Shown here: piece by piece, positions 19,861 to 28,873 of the stretch
Position numbering within the stretch: position 1 is the first letter of the stretch
How the letters are laid out: each line of letters opens with the position of its first letter
Assembly (NCBI RefSeq): GCF_041346945.1
Contig: NZ_CP166850.1
Coordinates: 7,982,501-8,046,500 of the forward strand
Reading direction: 5' to 3'
DNA length: 64,000 nt
Origin: Amycolatopsis sp. cg9
GTDB lineage: Bacteria; Actinomycetota; Actinomycetes; Mycobacteriales; Pseudonocardiaceae
Notes under the pieces: generated by a model
Database searches by the model: none
The model's input: only the letters and a program-made list of their open reading frames with translations
Told to the model about the DNA's origin: nothing
Made by a program: the position numbers and the translations under genes

Positions 19861-20059
19861 GCTGTCCGACACACCGGTATTCCCAGCGGTGACCGCGAAG
19901 GACACGTTAAGATTGCGCCCATATCCGCAGTACACGCCGATTTCTTGCTAGGAGTGACCGTTTCGTGCGCGCAGCGCAGTCACCCGGTGACAGTACCGGG
20001 CCGGGTGACCGACCCGGCTGTCCGATAGGTTCTCCCCCCGCCACCCGGGCGGGTGCGGA

Positions 20060-21406
20060 ATGATCCAGATCCTCTTCGCCGTGCTCGGCGTCCTCCTCTT
20101 CGTGCTGCTGACCGTGGGCACCGGGCTCGCCGTCGCGGCCGAGTTCTCGCTGACCGCGCTGGAGCGCAGCACCGTCGACGCCAACGTGCGCCAGGTCGGC
20201 GACCGCCGGGCCCTGACCGTCCAGAAGGCGCACCGGACGCTCTCGTTCCAGCTCTCCGGCGCCCAGGTCGCGATCACGCTCACCACGCTGATCACCGGTT
20301 ACCTGGCCGAGCCGCTGATCGGCGAGCTCGTCCGGCCGCTGCTCACCGGCATCGGGCTCCCCGAGGCGTTCGCCGGGGGTGCGTCGATCGTGCTCGCCCT
20401 CGTCATCGCGACGTCGCTGTCGATGATCCTCGGCGAGATGGTGCCGAAGAACCTCGCGATCGCGCGGCCGCTGCCGACCGCGCGCGCCGTCGCCGGCTAC
20501 CACTCGCGGTTCTCCGCGCTGTTCCGCTGGCTCATCACGCTGATGAACAACAGCGCGAACTTCCTGGTCCGCAAGTTCGGCGTCGAACCGCAGGAGGAAC
20601 TGCGGTCCGCGCGCTCGCCGCAGGAGCTGGGCTCGATCGTGCGGTCCAGCGCCGAGAGCGGCACGCTCGACACGACCACCGCGGAGCTGCTGGACCGCTC
20701 GCTGCGGTTCGGCGAACGCACCGCGGAGGAGCTCATGACACCTCGCGTGCAGCTCGAATCGCTCGGCGTCGACGACACCGTCGAGGACCTCATCGAGCTC
20801 TCGCGCCGCACCGGCTTCTCGCGGTTCCCGGTGCACGCCGAGGACCTCGACGACGTCCGCGGCGCCGTGCACGTCAAGCAGGCCTTCGCCGTCTTGGCCG
20901 CGGACCGGGCCGCCGTGCCGATCGGCTCGGTGATGCGGCCGGTGCCGACCGTGCCCGAGTCCCTGCCCGGCGACGACCTGCTCAACCGCCTGCGCGACTC
21001 CCGCTTCCAGCTGGCGATCGTCGTCGACGAGTACGGCGGCACGGCCGGGCTGGTCACCCTGGAGGACGTCGTCGAGGAGATCATCGGCGACGTCCGCGAC
21101 GAGCACGACGACCGCGAAGCGCCCGCGTCGCAGCAGGTCGGCAGCGACAGCTGGCTGGTGTCCGGCCAGCTGCGCCCGGACGAGGTCACCGACGTGACCG
21201 GGTTCCGGATGCCCGACGGCGACTACGAAACCATCGCCGGGCTGATCCTCGAGCGGCTGGGCAAGATCCCCGCCGAGGGGGACGCCGCCGACGTCGACGG
21301 CTGGCGGCTCACCGTCACCACCATGGACAAGCGCCGGATCGCCGAGGTCGAAGTGGCCCCGGTCCGCGTCCCCGCGGAATCCCCGGTCGCCGAGGTGGTC
21401 TCGTGA
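20060..21406 (+). CDS. CNNM/CBS-domain membrane protein (hemolysin family), first of pair
   Basis: A 448-aa integral membrane protein with an N-terminal DUF21/CNNM domain of three to four helices (residues 1-180; AVAAEFSLTALERS, FQLSGAQVAITLTTLITGYLAEP, SMILGEMVPKNLAIARP), two CBS domains (about 205-330, with GFSRFPVHAEDLDDVRGAVHVK) and a C-terminal CorC/HlyC domain (VVDEYGGTAGLVTLEDVVEEIIGD, then the FRMPDGDYETIAGLIL fold). Homologues are linked to magnesium or cobalt efflux and CBS-nucleotide sensing; haemolysis is only a historic label. Its stop overlaps the next gene (GTGA), so the two half-transporters are translationally coupled, like the Rv1842c-Rv1841c pair. Confidence 0.9.
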   Translation: MIQILFAVLGVLLFVLLTVGTGLAVAAEFSLTALERSTVDANVRQVGDRRALTVQKAHRTLSFQLSGAQVAITLTTLITGYLAEPLIGELVRPLLTGIGLPEAFAGGASIVLALVIATSLSMILGEMVPKNLAIARPLPTARAVAGYHSRFSALFRWLITLMNNSANFLVRKFGVEPQEELRSARSPQELGSIVRSSAESGTLDTTTAELLDRSLRFGERTAEELMTPRVQLESLGVDDTVEDLIELSRRTGFSRFPVHAEDLDDVRGAVHVKQAFAVLAADRAAVPIGSVMRPVPTVPESLPGDDLLNRLRDSRFQLAIVVDEYGGTAGLVTLEDVVEEIIGDVRDEHDDREAPASQQVGSDSWLVSGQLRPDEVTDVTGFRMPDGDYETIAGLILERLGKIPAEGDAADVDGWRLTVTTMDKRRIAEVEVAPVRVPAESPVAEVVS

Positions 21407-22446
21407 ACGACTGGCTGAACATCGCCCTCGTCGTGGTCCTGCTGCTGGCCAACGCCTTCTTCGTCGGCGCGGAGTTCACGTTGATCTCCTCGCGGCGGGA
21501 CCGGCTCGAAGCGCTCCTGGAGCAGGGCAAGACGCGCGCGAAGATCGTCATCAACGCGAGCAAGCACGTCTCGCTGATGCTGGCCGGCGCGCAGCTGGGC
21601 ATCACCATCTGCTCGCTGCTGCTCGGCCGCCTCGGCGAGCCCGCGATCGCGCACCGGCTCTCGGCGTTCTTCGACCTGCTGGGCCTGCCCGAGGCGCTGC
21701 TGCACGCGGTCTCGTTCGCCATCGCGCTGGCGTTCATCACCGTGCTGCACGTGCTGATCGGCGAGATGGTGCCGAAGAACCTCGCCATCGCCGAGCCGGA
21801 GCGGCTCGCGCTGTGGCTGGTCCCGGTGCACGTCGCCTGGGTGAAGCTCGCCAACCCGTTCATCTGGCTGCTGAACTTCGTCGCGAACTCGCTCCTGCGC
21901 GCGGTGAAGGTCGAGCCGAAGGACGAGCTGGAGACGGCCTACACCTCCGACGAGCTGGCCGAGCTGCTCAGCGAGTCGCGCCGGGAAGGGCTGCTCGACC
22001 AGTCCGAGCACCGGCGGCTCGCGCAGACGCTGTCTTCGGTGCAGAAGACCGTCGCCGACGTGCTGGTGCCCACCGCCGAGCTGACGACGCTGCCGTGCGG
22101 GCCGACGCTCGGCGACGTCGAGCTGGCGGTGTCCTCGACCGGCTTCTCGCGGTTCCCGGTCTGCACGGACGACGGGCGCCTCACCGGCTACATCCACGTC
22201 AAGGACGTCCTCGACCTGGCCGGGCAGGACCCGGCGACGATCGTGCCGTCCGGCAAGACGCGCCAGCTCACCGAGCTGCGCGCGGACGCTCGCCTCGACG
22301 TCGCCCTTTCGGCGATGCGCAAGGAAGGCAGCCACCTGGCGCGGGCCCTCGACACGAGCGGCAACGCCGTCGGCGTCGTCGCGCTCGAGGACCTCGTGGA
22401 GGAGTACGTGGGCACCGTCCGCGACGGCACGCACGTGGGCGCATGA
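21403..22446 (+). CDS. CNNM/CBS-domain membrane protein (hemolysin family), second of pair
   Basis: A 347-aa paralogue of the preceding protein with the DUF21/CNNM membrane domain (AFFVGAEFTLISSRRDRLEALL, LAGAQLGITICSLLLGRLGEPAI, IGEMVPKNLAIAEP) and two CBS domains (VLVPTAELTTLPCGPTL, FSRFPVCTDDGRLTGYIHVKDVLDL, VVALEDLVEEYVG). Unlike its partner it lacks the C-terminal CorC/HlyC domain. The GTG start overlaps the upstream stop codon, and its own stop overlaps the next ATG (ATGA). The pair probably forms a heteromeric divalent-cation transporter; this is inferred from the tight coupling. Confidence 0.88.
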   Translation: MNDWLNIALVVVLLLANAFFVGAEFTLISSRRDRLEALLEQGKTRAKIVINASKHVSLMLAGAQLGITICSLLLGRLGEPAIAHRLSAFFDLLGLPEALLHAVSFAIALAFITVLHVLIGEMVPKNLAIAEPERLALWLVPVHVAWVKLANPFIWLLNFVANSLLRAVKVEPKDELETAYTSDELAELLSESRREGLLDQSEHRRLAQTLSSVQKTVADVLVPTAELTTLPCGPTLGDVELAVSSTGFSRFPVCTDDGRLTGYIHVKDVLDLAGQDPATIVPSGKTRQLTELRADARLDVALSAMRKEGSHLARALDTSGNAVGVVALEDLVEEYVGTVRDGTHVGA

Positions 22447-23315
22447 CCGACGTCGAGGTGCTCGCCGAACCGGTCTGGCTGGCCCGGGAGGCGGCGCACG
22501 TCGAGCGGATGCGGCGGTGGACCGGTCCGCACCAGGAGCGCCGGGCGCGCGGCGAGAAGCACCCGGTGCTGGACTTCCTGTTCACCTACTACTCGTACCG
22601 GCCGTCCCACCTGCAGCGGTGGCAGCCCGGGCCCGGCGTCGCGCTCGCCGGGCCCGCGGCGGAGCGCTTCCTGGACCGCAAGGGCTACGTCGCCACGGAC
22701 GACGGCGTCGTCCTCGATCCCGCGGGCTTCACCCCGGGGAAGGCCCGGACGGCGGAGTTCGTCCTCGCCCTGCTGACCGCGACGGCGTCCCGCGCGCCGC
22801 GGCTGAGCTGCTTCGGCCTGCACGAGTGGGCGATGGTCTACCGCGAGCCCGCCGACTCGGTGCGGCACGACCAGGTACCGCTGCGCCTGGGGTCGGCCGG
22901 TACCGACGCCGTCGTGGAGTCGCTGGACATCCGCTGCGGGCACTTCGACGCGTTCCGCTTCTTCACCGGCCCCGCGCGGCCGCGGAACGAGCTGACGCCG
23001 TCGAGGGAGACGCAGATCTCCCTGGAACAGCCCGGGTGCCTGCACGCGAACATGGACCTGTTCAAATGGGCTTACAAGCTGGACCCGTTCGTGCCGGCCG
23101 AGCTGGTGGCGGACTGCTTCGAGCTGGCGGTGGCGATCCGCACGCTCGACATGCGGGCGAGCCCGTACGACCTGGCCGCGCTCGGCTATCCGCCGGTGCG
23201 CATCGAGACGGCCGAAGGGCGGGCCGAATACGCCCGCGCGCAGGCCGGGTTCGCGCGCCGGGCAGCACCGGTGCGTCAGCGCCTGATTGCGCATTGCAAT
23301 CGCCTGGTCAGGTGA
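22443..23315 (+). CDS. Conserved actinobacterial protein (often annotated 3-methyladenine DNA glycosylase)
   Basis: A 290-aa cytosolic protein. Conserved-looking stretches are HPVLDFLFTYYSYRPSHLQRWQPGPG (about residues 40-65), SCFGLHEWAMVYR near 123, DIRCGHFDAFRFFT near 163, QPGCLHANMDLFKWAYKL near 197, and IRTLDMRASPYDL near 232. I know the family mostly under an automatic '3-methyladenine DNA glycosylase' label, but I see no helix-hairpin-helix motif that would support glycosylase activity, so the reaction is left open. The ATG overlaps the stop of the CNNM gene, which places it in that operon. Confidence 0.7.
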   Translation: MTDVEVLAEPVWLAREAAHVERMRRWTGPHQERRARGEKHPVLDFLFTYYSYRPSHLQRWQPGPGVALAGPAAERFLDRKGYVATDDGVVLDPAGFTPGKARTAEFVLALLTATASRAPRLSCFGLHEWAMVYREPADSVRHDQVPLRLGSAGTDAVVESLDIRCGHFDAFRFFTGPARPRNELTPSRETQISLEQPGCLHANMDLFKWAYKLDPFVPAELVADCFELAVAIRTLDMRASPYDLAALGYPPVRIETAEGRAEYARAQAGFARRAAPVRQRLIAHCNRLVR

Positions 23316-23371
23316 GTACCCGCAGCGCGTGCAACTGTGAGTCAGATTATTCTCTCTCCGATACTCACCTG
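23309..23371. promoter_or_regulatory. 10-bp inverted repeat in the AT-richer gap before the repeat protein gene
   Basis: CAGGTGAGTA (23309-23318) and TACTCACCTG (23362-23371) are perfect reverse complements with 43 nt between. The gap holds the end of the upstream gene and an AT-rich stretch (GATTATTCTCTCTC); GGTGATAACGG follows. It could be an operator pair or a mRNA hairpin at the operon end. Confidence 0.45.
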
Positions 23372-23440
23372 TTAGGGTGATAACGGTTTGGTTGCATCGC
23401 AGCGCGTGCTTGTCATGCGCTCACCCCCGAAAGGATGACG

Positions 23441-25162
23441 ATGGGGCGACACTACCGGGAAGAGGAGCCGGTGCCGCACCCTCAGGACCGCACTTCGCGC
23501 CCGGGGACTCCCCGCGGTGAGAGCTCCGGTTCACACCCGGTCGAGGGCCGCAGCGAGGCTTCGGGCGCCGTCCGGAAGCCCAAGCGCAGCTCCATCTCGG
23601 AGGCGTTCGGGATCGCGGGCCGCCCCACCGGATCGCGGGCTCCCGGCCGCGGCGAAGCTTCCGGCGCGTACCCCGTCGCGGGGCGCGGCGAGTACCCGGC
23701 CGTGGGCCGTGCCGAGACCTCCGGTTCCCACCCCGTCGCCCGCCCGCCCGCCGGGCGCGGCGAAACCAGTGGCGCCTATCCGGCCGTGGGCCGCGGTGAA
23801 GCCTCGGGTTCGTACCCGGCCGCCGGCCGCAACGCCCCCTCCGGCGCCTACCCCGCCGCCGGGCGCGACGACGTCACCGACGTGTACCCGGCCACCGGGC
23901 GTGGCGAGCGATCCGGCGCGTACCCGGTCGTCGGCCGCGACGAACACACCGGTTCCCGCCCCGCCACCGGCCGGGGTGAAACCAGCGGCGCCTACCCCAC
24001 CGCCAGCCGCGACGAACACTCCGATTCCCGCCCCGCCACCGGCCGGGGTGAAACCAGCGGCGCCTACCCCACCGCCAGCCGCGACGAACACCCCGGTTCC
24101 CGCCCCGCCACCGGCCGCGGCGAAGCCAGCGGCGCCTACCCCGCCGTCGCCCGGCGTGGCGAAGCGTCCGGCAACTACCCGATCACCGCGCGGCGCGAAC
24201 CGGCGTCCCGCCGCGGCGAAGCTTCCGGCGCCTACCCGGTGGCCGGCCTCGGCGAAGCGGGCAGCGCCGCCGCCGATGAGGCCAAGTCGGCCGGCCCCCG
24301 CACCGCGCGGCGCGGTGAGTCCCGTGCGGCCCGGCGTGCCGAAAGCGCCGCCGAGCGGACCGAGGTCATCACCCGCCCCGACGAAGGCGACTACCCCACC
24401 CCCGCACGGATCGAGGCGTCCGACTCCTCCCGGACCCTCACCCGCGGCACCCGCGCCAAGCGGCGCGCCGAAAGCACCGAGACCAGCGAAAACACCGCCC
24501 CGCCCCGCCGCAGCGAGGGGACCGGCTCGCACCGGACCATCGGCAAGGGCGAGGCGACCGGCTCGCACCGGATCGTCGGCAAGAAGGCCCCGCGCCGCCG
24601 GATCGCGACCTGGCCGATCGCCTGCCTGGTGCTCGCCGCCCTGATCGGGCTCGGCATCGTCGGGTGGAACTGGGCCGACAGCGAGCTGAACAACCGGGCC
24701 GAGGCGCAGGCCGCCAGCTGCTCCGGGGGCACCTCGCACATGCGGATCGTCGTCACCCCGAGCGCGCAGAAGCCGCTGACCGCCGCCGCCGACCGGTGGA
24801 ACCAGGCCGCCACCGTCGTGCACGGGCAGTGCGTGCACGTGATGATCGAGGCCAAGCCGTCTTCGCAGGTCCTCGACGCGCTGGTCGGCCGGGCCAACCT
24901 CGACTCCATCGGCGGGCTCCCGGCCGCCTGGCTGCCCGAATCGTCGTACTGGGTGAGCGAGCTGACCACCAAGAAGCCCGAGATGATCGGCTCGGCGGCG
25001 CAGTCGGTGGCCAACGCCCGCTCGGCGGACTACCCGTTCATCGGTCTCTCCGGACAGGGCATCGACGACACCGTCCTGCGCGCCGCCCAGACCTTCCGCG
25101 AGTACCTCGAGCAGCCCGCTCAGCAGGCCGACTTCGCCGCCGCCGGGATCAAGTCCGCCTAG
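23441..25162 (+). CDS. Repeat-rich single-pass membrane protein with substrate-binding-like C-terminal domain
   Basis: A 573-aa protein. Residues 1 to about 385 are low-complexity and intracellular, made of variants of GRGE(A/T)SGAYP(A/T)(V/A) with many Arg, Gly, Ser and Pro. A membrane segment follows (WPIACLVLAALIGLGIVGW, about 388-406), then an extracellular domain of about 165 residues (MRIVVTPSAQKPLTAAADRWNQ, CVHVMIEAKPSSQVLDALVG) that resembles the first half of a type 2 solute-binding protein as found in actinobacterial SBP-VWA proteins. ATG 23441 (MGRHYREEE) is preferred because the SD-like GAAAGG is too close to ATG 23435. Function is unknown; a surface or exopolysaccharide role is possible. 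Confidence 0.75.
   Translation: MGRHYREEEPVPHPQDRTSRPGTPRGESSGSHPVEGRSEASGAVRKPKRSSISEAFGIAGRPTGSRAPGRGEASGAYPVAGRGEYPAVGRAETSGSHPVARPPAGRGETSGAYPAVGRGEASGSYPAAGRNAPSGAYPAAGRDDVTDVYPATGRGERSGAYPVVGRDEHTGSRPATGRGETSGAYPTASRDEHSDSRPATGRGETSGAYPTASRDEHPGSRPATGRGEASGAYPAVARRGEASGNYPITARREPASRRGEASGAYPVAGLGEAGSAAADEAKSAGPRTARRGESRAARRAESAAERTEVITRPDEGDYPTPARIEASDSSRTLTRGTRAKRRAESTETSENTAPPRRSEGTGSHRTIGKGEATGSHRIVGKKAPRRRIATWPIACLVLAALIGLGIVGWNWADSELNNRAEAQAASCSGGTSHMRIVVTPSAQKPLTAAADRWNQAATVVHGQCVHVMIEAKPSSQVLDALVGRANLDSIGGLPAAWLPESSYWVSELTTKKPEMIGSAAQSVANARSADYPFIGLSGQGIDDTVLRAAQTFREYLEQPAQQADFAAAGIKSA
23934..24125 (+). repeat. 72-bp tandem coding repeats (24-residue units)
   Basis: Near-identical 72-bp units start at 23934, 24006 and 24078 (the last one partial before it diverges). 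Each encodes one 24-residue unit of the GRDEH..SRPATGRGETSGAYPTAS type. Such recent in-frame duplication predicts length variation between strains. Confidence 0.85.
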
Positions 25163-25938
25163 ACGCGCGTGCCGTTGTCGAGCTCGGCGACGACGGCCAG
25201 GTCGTCGTCGGCCAGCTCGAAGTCGAAGATCCCGAACTGCTCGCGGGTCCGCGTGGTGGTGGCCGAGGCCGCCACCGCGACCGTGCCGGCCTGCAGGTGC
25301 CAGCGGAGCACGATCTGCGCCGGCGTCTTGCCGTACTTCGCGGCGAGCGCGGTGACCGTCTCGTCGGCCAGGAGACCGGCGTTCGCGGCCGGGCTCGACG
25401 CGGCCGTCACGATGCCCCGCTCGGCGTGGAACTCCCGCAGCGGCAGCTGCTGCAGCCACGGGTGCAGCTCGACCTGGTTGACGGCGGGGACCGACCCGGT
25501 CGCGTCGATCAGCCGGCGCAGCTCGGCGACGCCGAACCCGGCCACGCCCAGCGCCCGGACGCGGCCGTCGGCGCGCAACCGGCTCAGCGCGCGCCAGGTG
25601 TCGGGGAAGGCGCCCTTCGTGCCGTCGAGCAGACACAGGTCGACCTGCTCGAGCTGCAGCTCGGCCAGCGCCTGGTCGGCGGCGCGGCGGGCGGCGTCGT
25701 AGCCCTGCGCGGGCACTTTGACGCTGACGAACAGTTCTTCGCGGGGCACGTCCGCCGCGGCGAGGGCGGTGCCCACCGCCGGCTCGGTGCCGGGCGCGGT
25801 GTCGATGCCGCGGTAGCCGGTGTCGAGGGCGATGCGGACGGCCCGGCCGGTTTCGGCCGCAGACAACCCCGCGACACCGAACAGCAGCTGGGGGATGCGG
25901 ACTCCGTCGGACAGGGCGAGCGAAGGCGGGACGGCCAT
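25159..25938 (-). CDS. Aldo/keto-reductase-fold protein with lost catalytic residues
   Basis: A 259-aa protein that aligns with AKR enzymes such as DkgA over its whole length (ALDTGYRGIDTA, REELFVSVKVPAQGYD, VNQVELHPWLQQ, YGKTPAQIVLRWHLQAG, FELADDDLAVVAELDNGTRV). Of the Asp-Tyr-Lys-His tetrad, Asp and Lys remain, but the Tyr segment (normally AAxYGNE) reads APGTEPAVG, and the His of xxxHWP is Asp in CLLDGTK. The NADPH-binding KS-x-R segment has changed to ASATTTR. It may have lost reductase activity or gained another role. ATG 25938 is used; a TTG lies just before it. It converges on the repeat protein gene with a 4-nt overlap. Confidence 0.85.
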   Translation of the reverse strand: MAVPPSLALSDGVRIPQLLFGVAGLSAAETGRAVRIALDTGYRGIDTAPGTEPAVGTALAAADVPREELFVSVKVPAQGYDAARRAADQALAELQLEQVDLCLLDGTKGAFPDTWRALSRLRADGRVRALGVAGFGVAELRRLIDATGSVPAVNQVELHPWLQQLPLREFHAERGIVTAASSPAANAGLLADETVTALAAKYGKTPAQIVLRWHLQAGTVAVAASATTTRTREQFGIFDFELADDDLAVVAELDNGTRV

Positions 25939-25981
25939 CAACCGGTGATCCTCACTTCGGATGCTGCGCGGGTGCGGCCCA

Positions 25982-26791
25982 TCATCCCACCGACGCGGCC
26001 CGCTCGCGCAGGTGTGCCGCCGTCGCCGGGTCGGCCGGGTAGAACGACTCGATCACCAGTTCCGCCACGGTGACGTCCAGCGGGGTGCCGAACGTGGCCA
26101 CCGTGCTGAAGAACGTCAGGTCGGTGCCTTCGTGGCGGAACTTCAGCGGCACGAAGATGTCACCCGGTCCAGGGACCTCCACCTCGGGCACCGGCTGGTC
26201 GCACGGGTACTCGCGCAGCTCCGCCAGGAGGTCGGCGAGCCCGGCGTCCGCGGTCTGCCCGACCTGGCGCCGCAGCCGGCCCAGCAGGTGCGCCCGCCAC
26301 TCCCCCAGGTTCAGGATGTGCGGGGCCATGCCTTCGGGGTGCAGGGTCGCGCGCAACACGTTGGTGGTCAGCTCGGGCGCGATGCCGGCGACGAAGAGCC
26401 CGATGCTGGCGTTGGCGTCGACGAGGTCCCAGTTCCGGTCGACGACGGCGGCCGGGTACGGCTCGTGCCCGGCGAGCAGCTGCCGGACGGCCTGGCGGAC
26501 GGCGCTCATCCCGGGGTCCCCCAAGGCGTTCTCGGTGTAGGCGGGCGCGTACCCGGCGGCGAGGAGCAGCCGGTTGCGCTCGCGCAGCGGGACTTCGAGG
26601 TGCTCACCGAGCCGCAGCACCATGTCCCGGCTCGGCTTGGACCGGCCGGTCTCCACGAAGCTGAGGTGGCGGGTGGAGACGTCCGCCGAGATCGCCAGGT
26701 CGAGCTGGCTGATCCGGCGCCGGTCACGCCATTCCCGCAGCAGCTCACCCACCGGCCGCTGCCGCGCGGCCGCCTGCACCGTAGTCGTCAC
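25982..26791 (-). CDS. XRE-family regulator with MmyB-like ligand domain
   Basis: A 269-aa DNA-binding protein. The N-terminal HTH (GELLREWRDRRRISQLDLAISADVSTRHLSFVETGRSKPSRDMVLRLGEHLEVPLRERN, about residues 15-75) is followed by an MmyB-like domain that binds a small, possibly lipid-like ligand (AVVDRNWDLVDANASIGLFV, DLTFFSTVATFGTPLDVTVAELVIESFYPAD). It starts at a GTG. A 12-bp inverted repeat containing ATTAC-N7-GTAAT ends 29 bp upstream of the start, and the same 17-bp pattern lies in front of the divergent SnoaL-like gene, so it probably represses both itself and that gene. Confidence 0.88.
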   Translation of the reverse strand: MTTTVQAAARQRPVGELLREWRDRRRISQLDLAISADVSTRHLSFVETGRSKPSRDMVLRLGEHLEVPLRERNRLLLAAGYAPAYTENALGDPGMSAVRQAVRQLLAGHEPYPAAVVDRNWDLVDANASIGLFVAGIAPELTTNVLRATLHPEGMAPHILNLGEWRAHLLGRLRRQVGQTADAGLADLLAELREYPCDQPVPEVEVPGPGDIFVPLKFRHEGTDLTFFSTVATFGTPLDVTVAELVIESFYPADPATAAHLRERAASVG

Positions 26792-26819
26792 GCGAGCGAC
26801 GCTACGACGATCGCGGGGT

Positions 26820-26850
26820 GGCTGCCATTACTTCGGGGGTAATGGCAGCC
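26820..26850. promoter_or_regulatory. Palindromic operator upstream of the XRE regulator
   Basis: Twelve-bp arms 26820-26831 and 26839-26850 around a 7-nt loop; the core 26827-26843 reads ATTACTTCGGGGGTAAT. The same ATTAC-N7-GTAAT pattern recurs at 27075-27091. The proposed binding protein is the XRE regulator. Confidence 0.65.
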
Positions 26851-26995
26851 GCGCGCCGGGACGGCACCAGCCGGTGAGCCGGTCCATCAGGTCGAGGACC
26901 TCGTCCTCGGCCGGATCATCGGTTCCTTCCGGAGCTGCGGCGCAGATGGCGTCACGGGCGCCGTAGCAGGCCCGCATCAGGCCGGCGGGCGTCAC
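26828..26995 (-). CDS. Possible small protein (55 aa), doubtful
   Basis: A short minus-strand frame in the 382-bp gap between the XRE and SnoaL-like genes. It would encode MTPAGLMRACYGARDAIC and end in GARLPLPPK. It has GC-rich third positions and a plausible acidic/hydrophobic pattern (DDPAEDEVLDLMDRL), but only a weak ribosome site (GAGCGAGGC, too close to the GTG). An ATG at 26977 is another start. Its stop lies inside the palindrome proposed as an operator. It may be a chance frame. Confidence 0.25.
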   Translation of the reverse strand: MTPAGLMRACYGARDAICAAAPEGTDDPAEDEVLDLMDRLTGWCRPGARLPLPPK

Positions 26996-27074
26996 GCCTC
27001 GCTCGAACCCGGCAGTGGCGAGCTTTCTTCCACGCGGCGAAGTTTCGCGGAACCGGGCCGGAGAACGCCAGCGC

Positions 27075-27091
27075 ATTACCTCCCGCGTAAT
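27075..27091. promoter_or_regulatory. Second ATTAC-N7-GTAAT operator, upstream of the SnoaL-like gene
   Basis: ATTACCTCCCGCGTAAT at 27075-27091 shares both 5-bp arms and the 7-bp spacing with the site at 26827-26843. It lies 82 bp upstream of the SnoaL-like start codon. Confidence 0.65.
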
Positions 27092-27173
27092 CGACGGGCC
27101 GCCGTCGCGCCGCCAGAGTGGGTCCCAGCGCAGGACGACGAAGACCGTTGTCCCCCAACGAAAGGAACCAACC

Positions 27174-27533
27174 ATGAGCGACGTTCGCGGCCTCGTCGAG
27201 CAGTACATCGCCGTCTGGAACGAGACCGACGGGGACAAGCGGCGCGCCCTCATCGCCGACGTCTTCACCGAAGGGGCCGGCTACACCGACCCGCTCGGGG
27301 CCGTCGCCGGGCACGACGGGATCGACCAGTTCGTCGGCGGGGCGCAGCAGCAGTTCGCCGGGCTCACCTTCAGCCTGCCCGCCGACCCGGACGCCCACCA
27401 CGACCTCGCGCGGTTCCAGTGGTACCTCGGCACCCCCGGGGCCGAGCCGGTCGCCATCGGGTTCGACGTCGTCGAGCTGGAAGGCGGGAAGATCGCGAAG
27501 GTGCACGGCTTCCTCGACAAGCTCCCCGGCTGA
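27174..27533 (+). CDS. SnoaL-like / nuclear transport factor 2-fold protein
   Basis: A 119-aa single-domain protein with the NTF2/SnoaL cone fold: VRGLVEQYIAVWNETDGDKRRALIADVFTEGAGYTDPLGAVAGHDGIDQFV at the N-terminus, then RFQWYLGTPGAEPVAIGFDVVELEGGKIAKVHGFLD. The ATG has GAAAGGAA upstream. Members bind small hydrophobic molecules or act as isomerases/hydrolases; the substrate is not evident. Control by the neighbouring XRE regulator is inferred from shared palindromes. A 14-bp hairpin follows the stop codon. Confidence 0.85.
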   Translation: MSDVRGLVEQYIAVWNETDGDKRRALIADVFTEGAGYTDPLGAVAGHDGIDQFVGGAQQQFAGLTFSLPADPDAHHDLARFQWYLGTPGAEPVAIGFDVVELEGGKIAKVHGFLDKLPG

Positions 27534-27540
27534 CCGGACG

Positions 27541-27574
27541 GCGTGCGGGCTCCCGGGCAGGGGAGCCCGCACGC
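27541..27574. terminator. Hairpin terminator between convergent genes
   Basis: Perfect 14-bp arms 27541-27554 and 27561-27574 with a 6-nt loop, lying between the SnoaL-like gene (+) and the SQD1-like gene (-). There is no T run, so termination strength is uncertain. Confidence 0.7.
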
Positions 27575-27581
27575 GGTGCCG

Positions 27582-28757
<1,176 letters not shown>

Positions 28758-28873
28758 TCAAGAACCCGACGCTATCGATCAGGTGCTGATGAGCACCTGG
28801 CAAAGAGCTGTGAATCTCCTATGCGTAGGGGGGTCGGACGGCGGCGCGACCGGCACCCGGGGAGGATGGGGAC

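Noticed and set aside
23934..24125. CRISPR-like repeats
   Set aside because: The repeats are in frame, contiguous, without spacers, and encode protein repeats.
26828..27572. Longer minus-strand frames across the XRE-SnoaL gap and over the SnoaL-like gene
   Set aside because: They are antisense shadows of the SnoaL-like gene; only the small 55-aa frame was kept, at low confidence.
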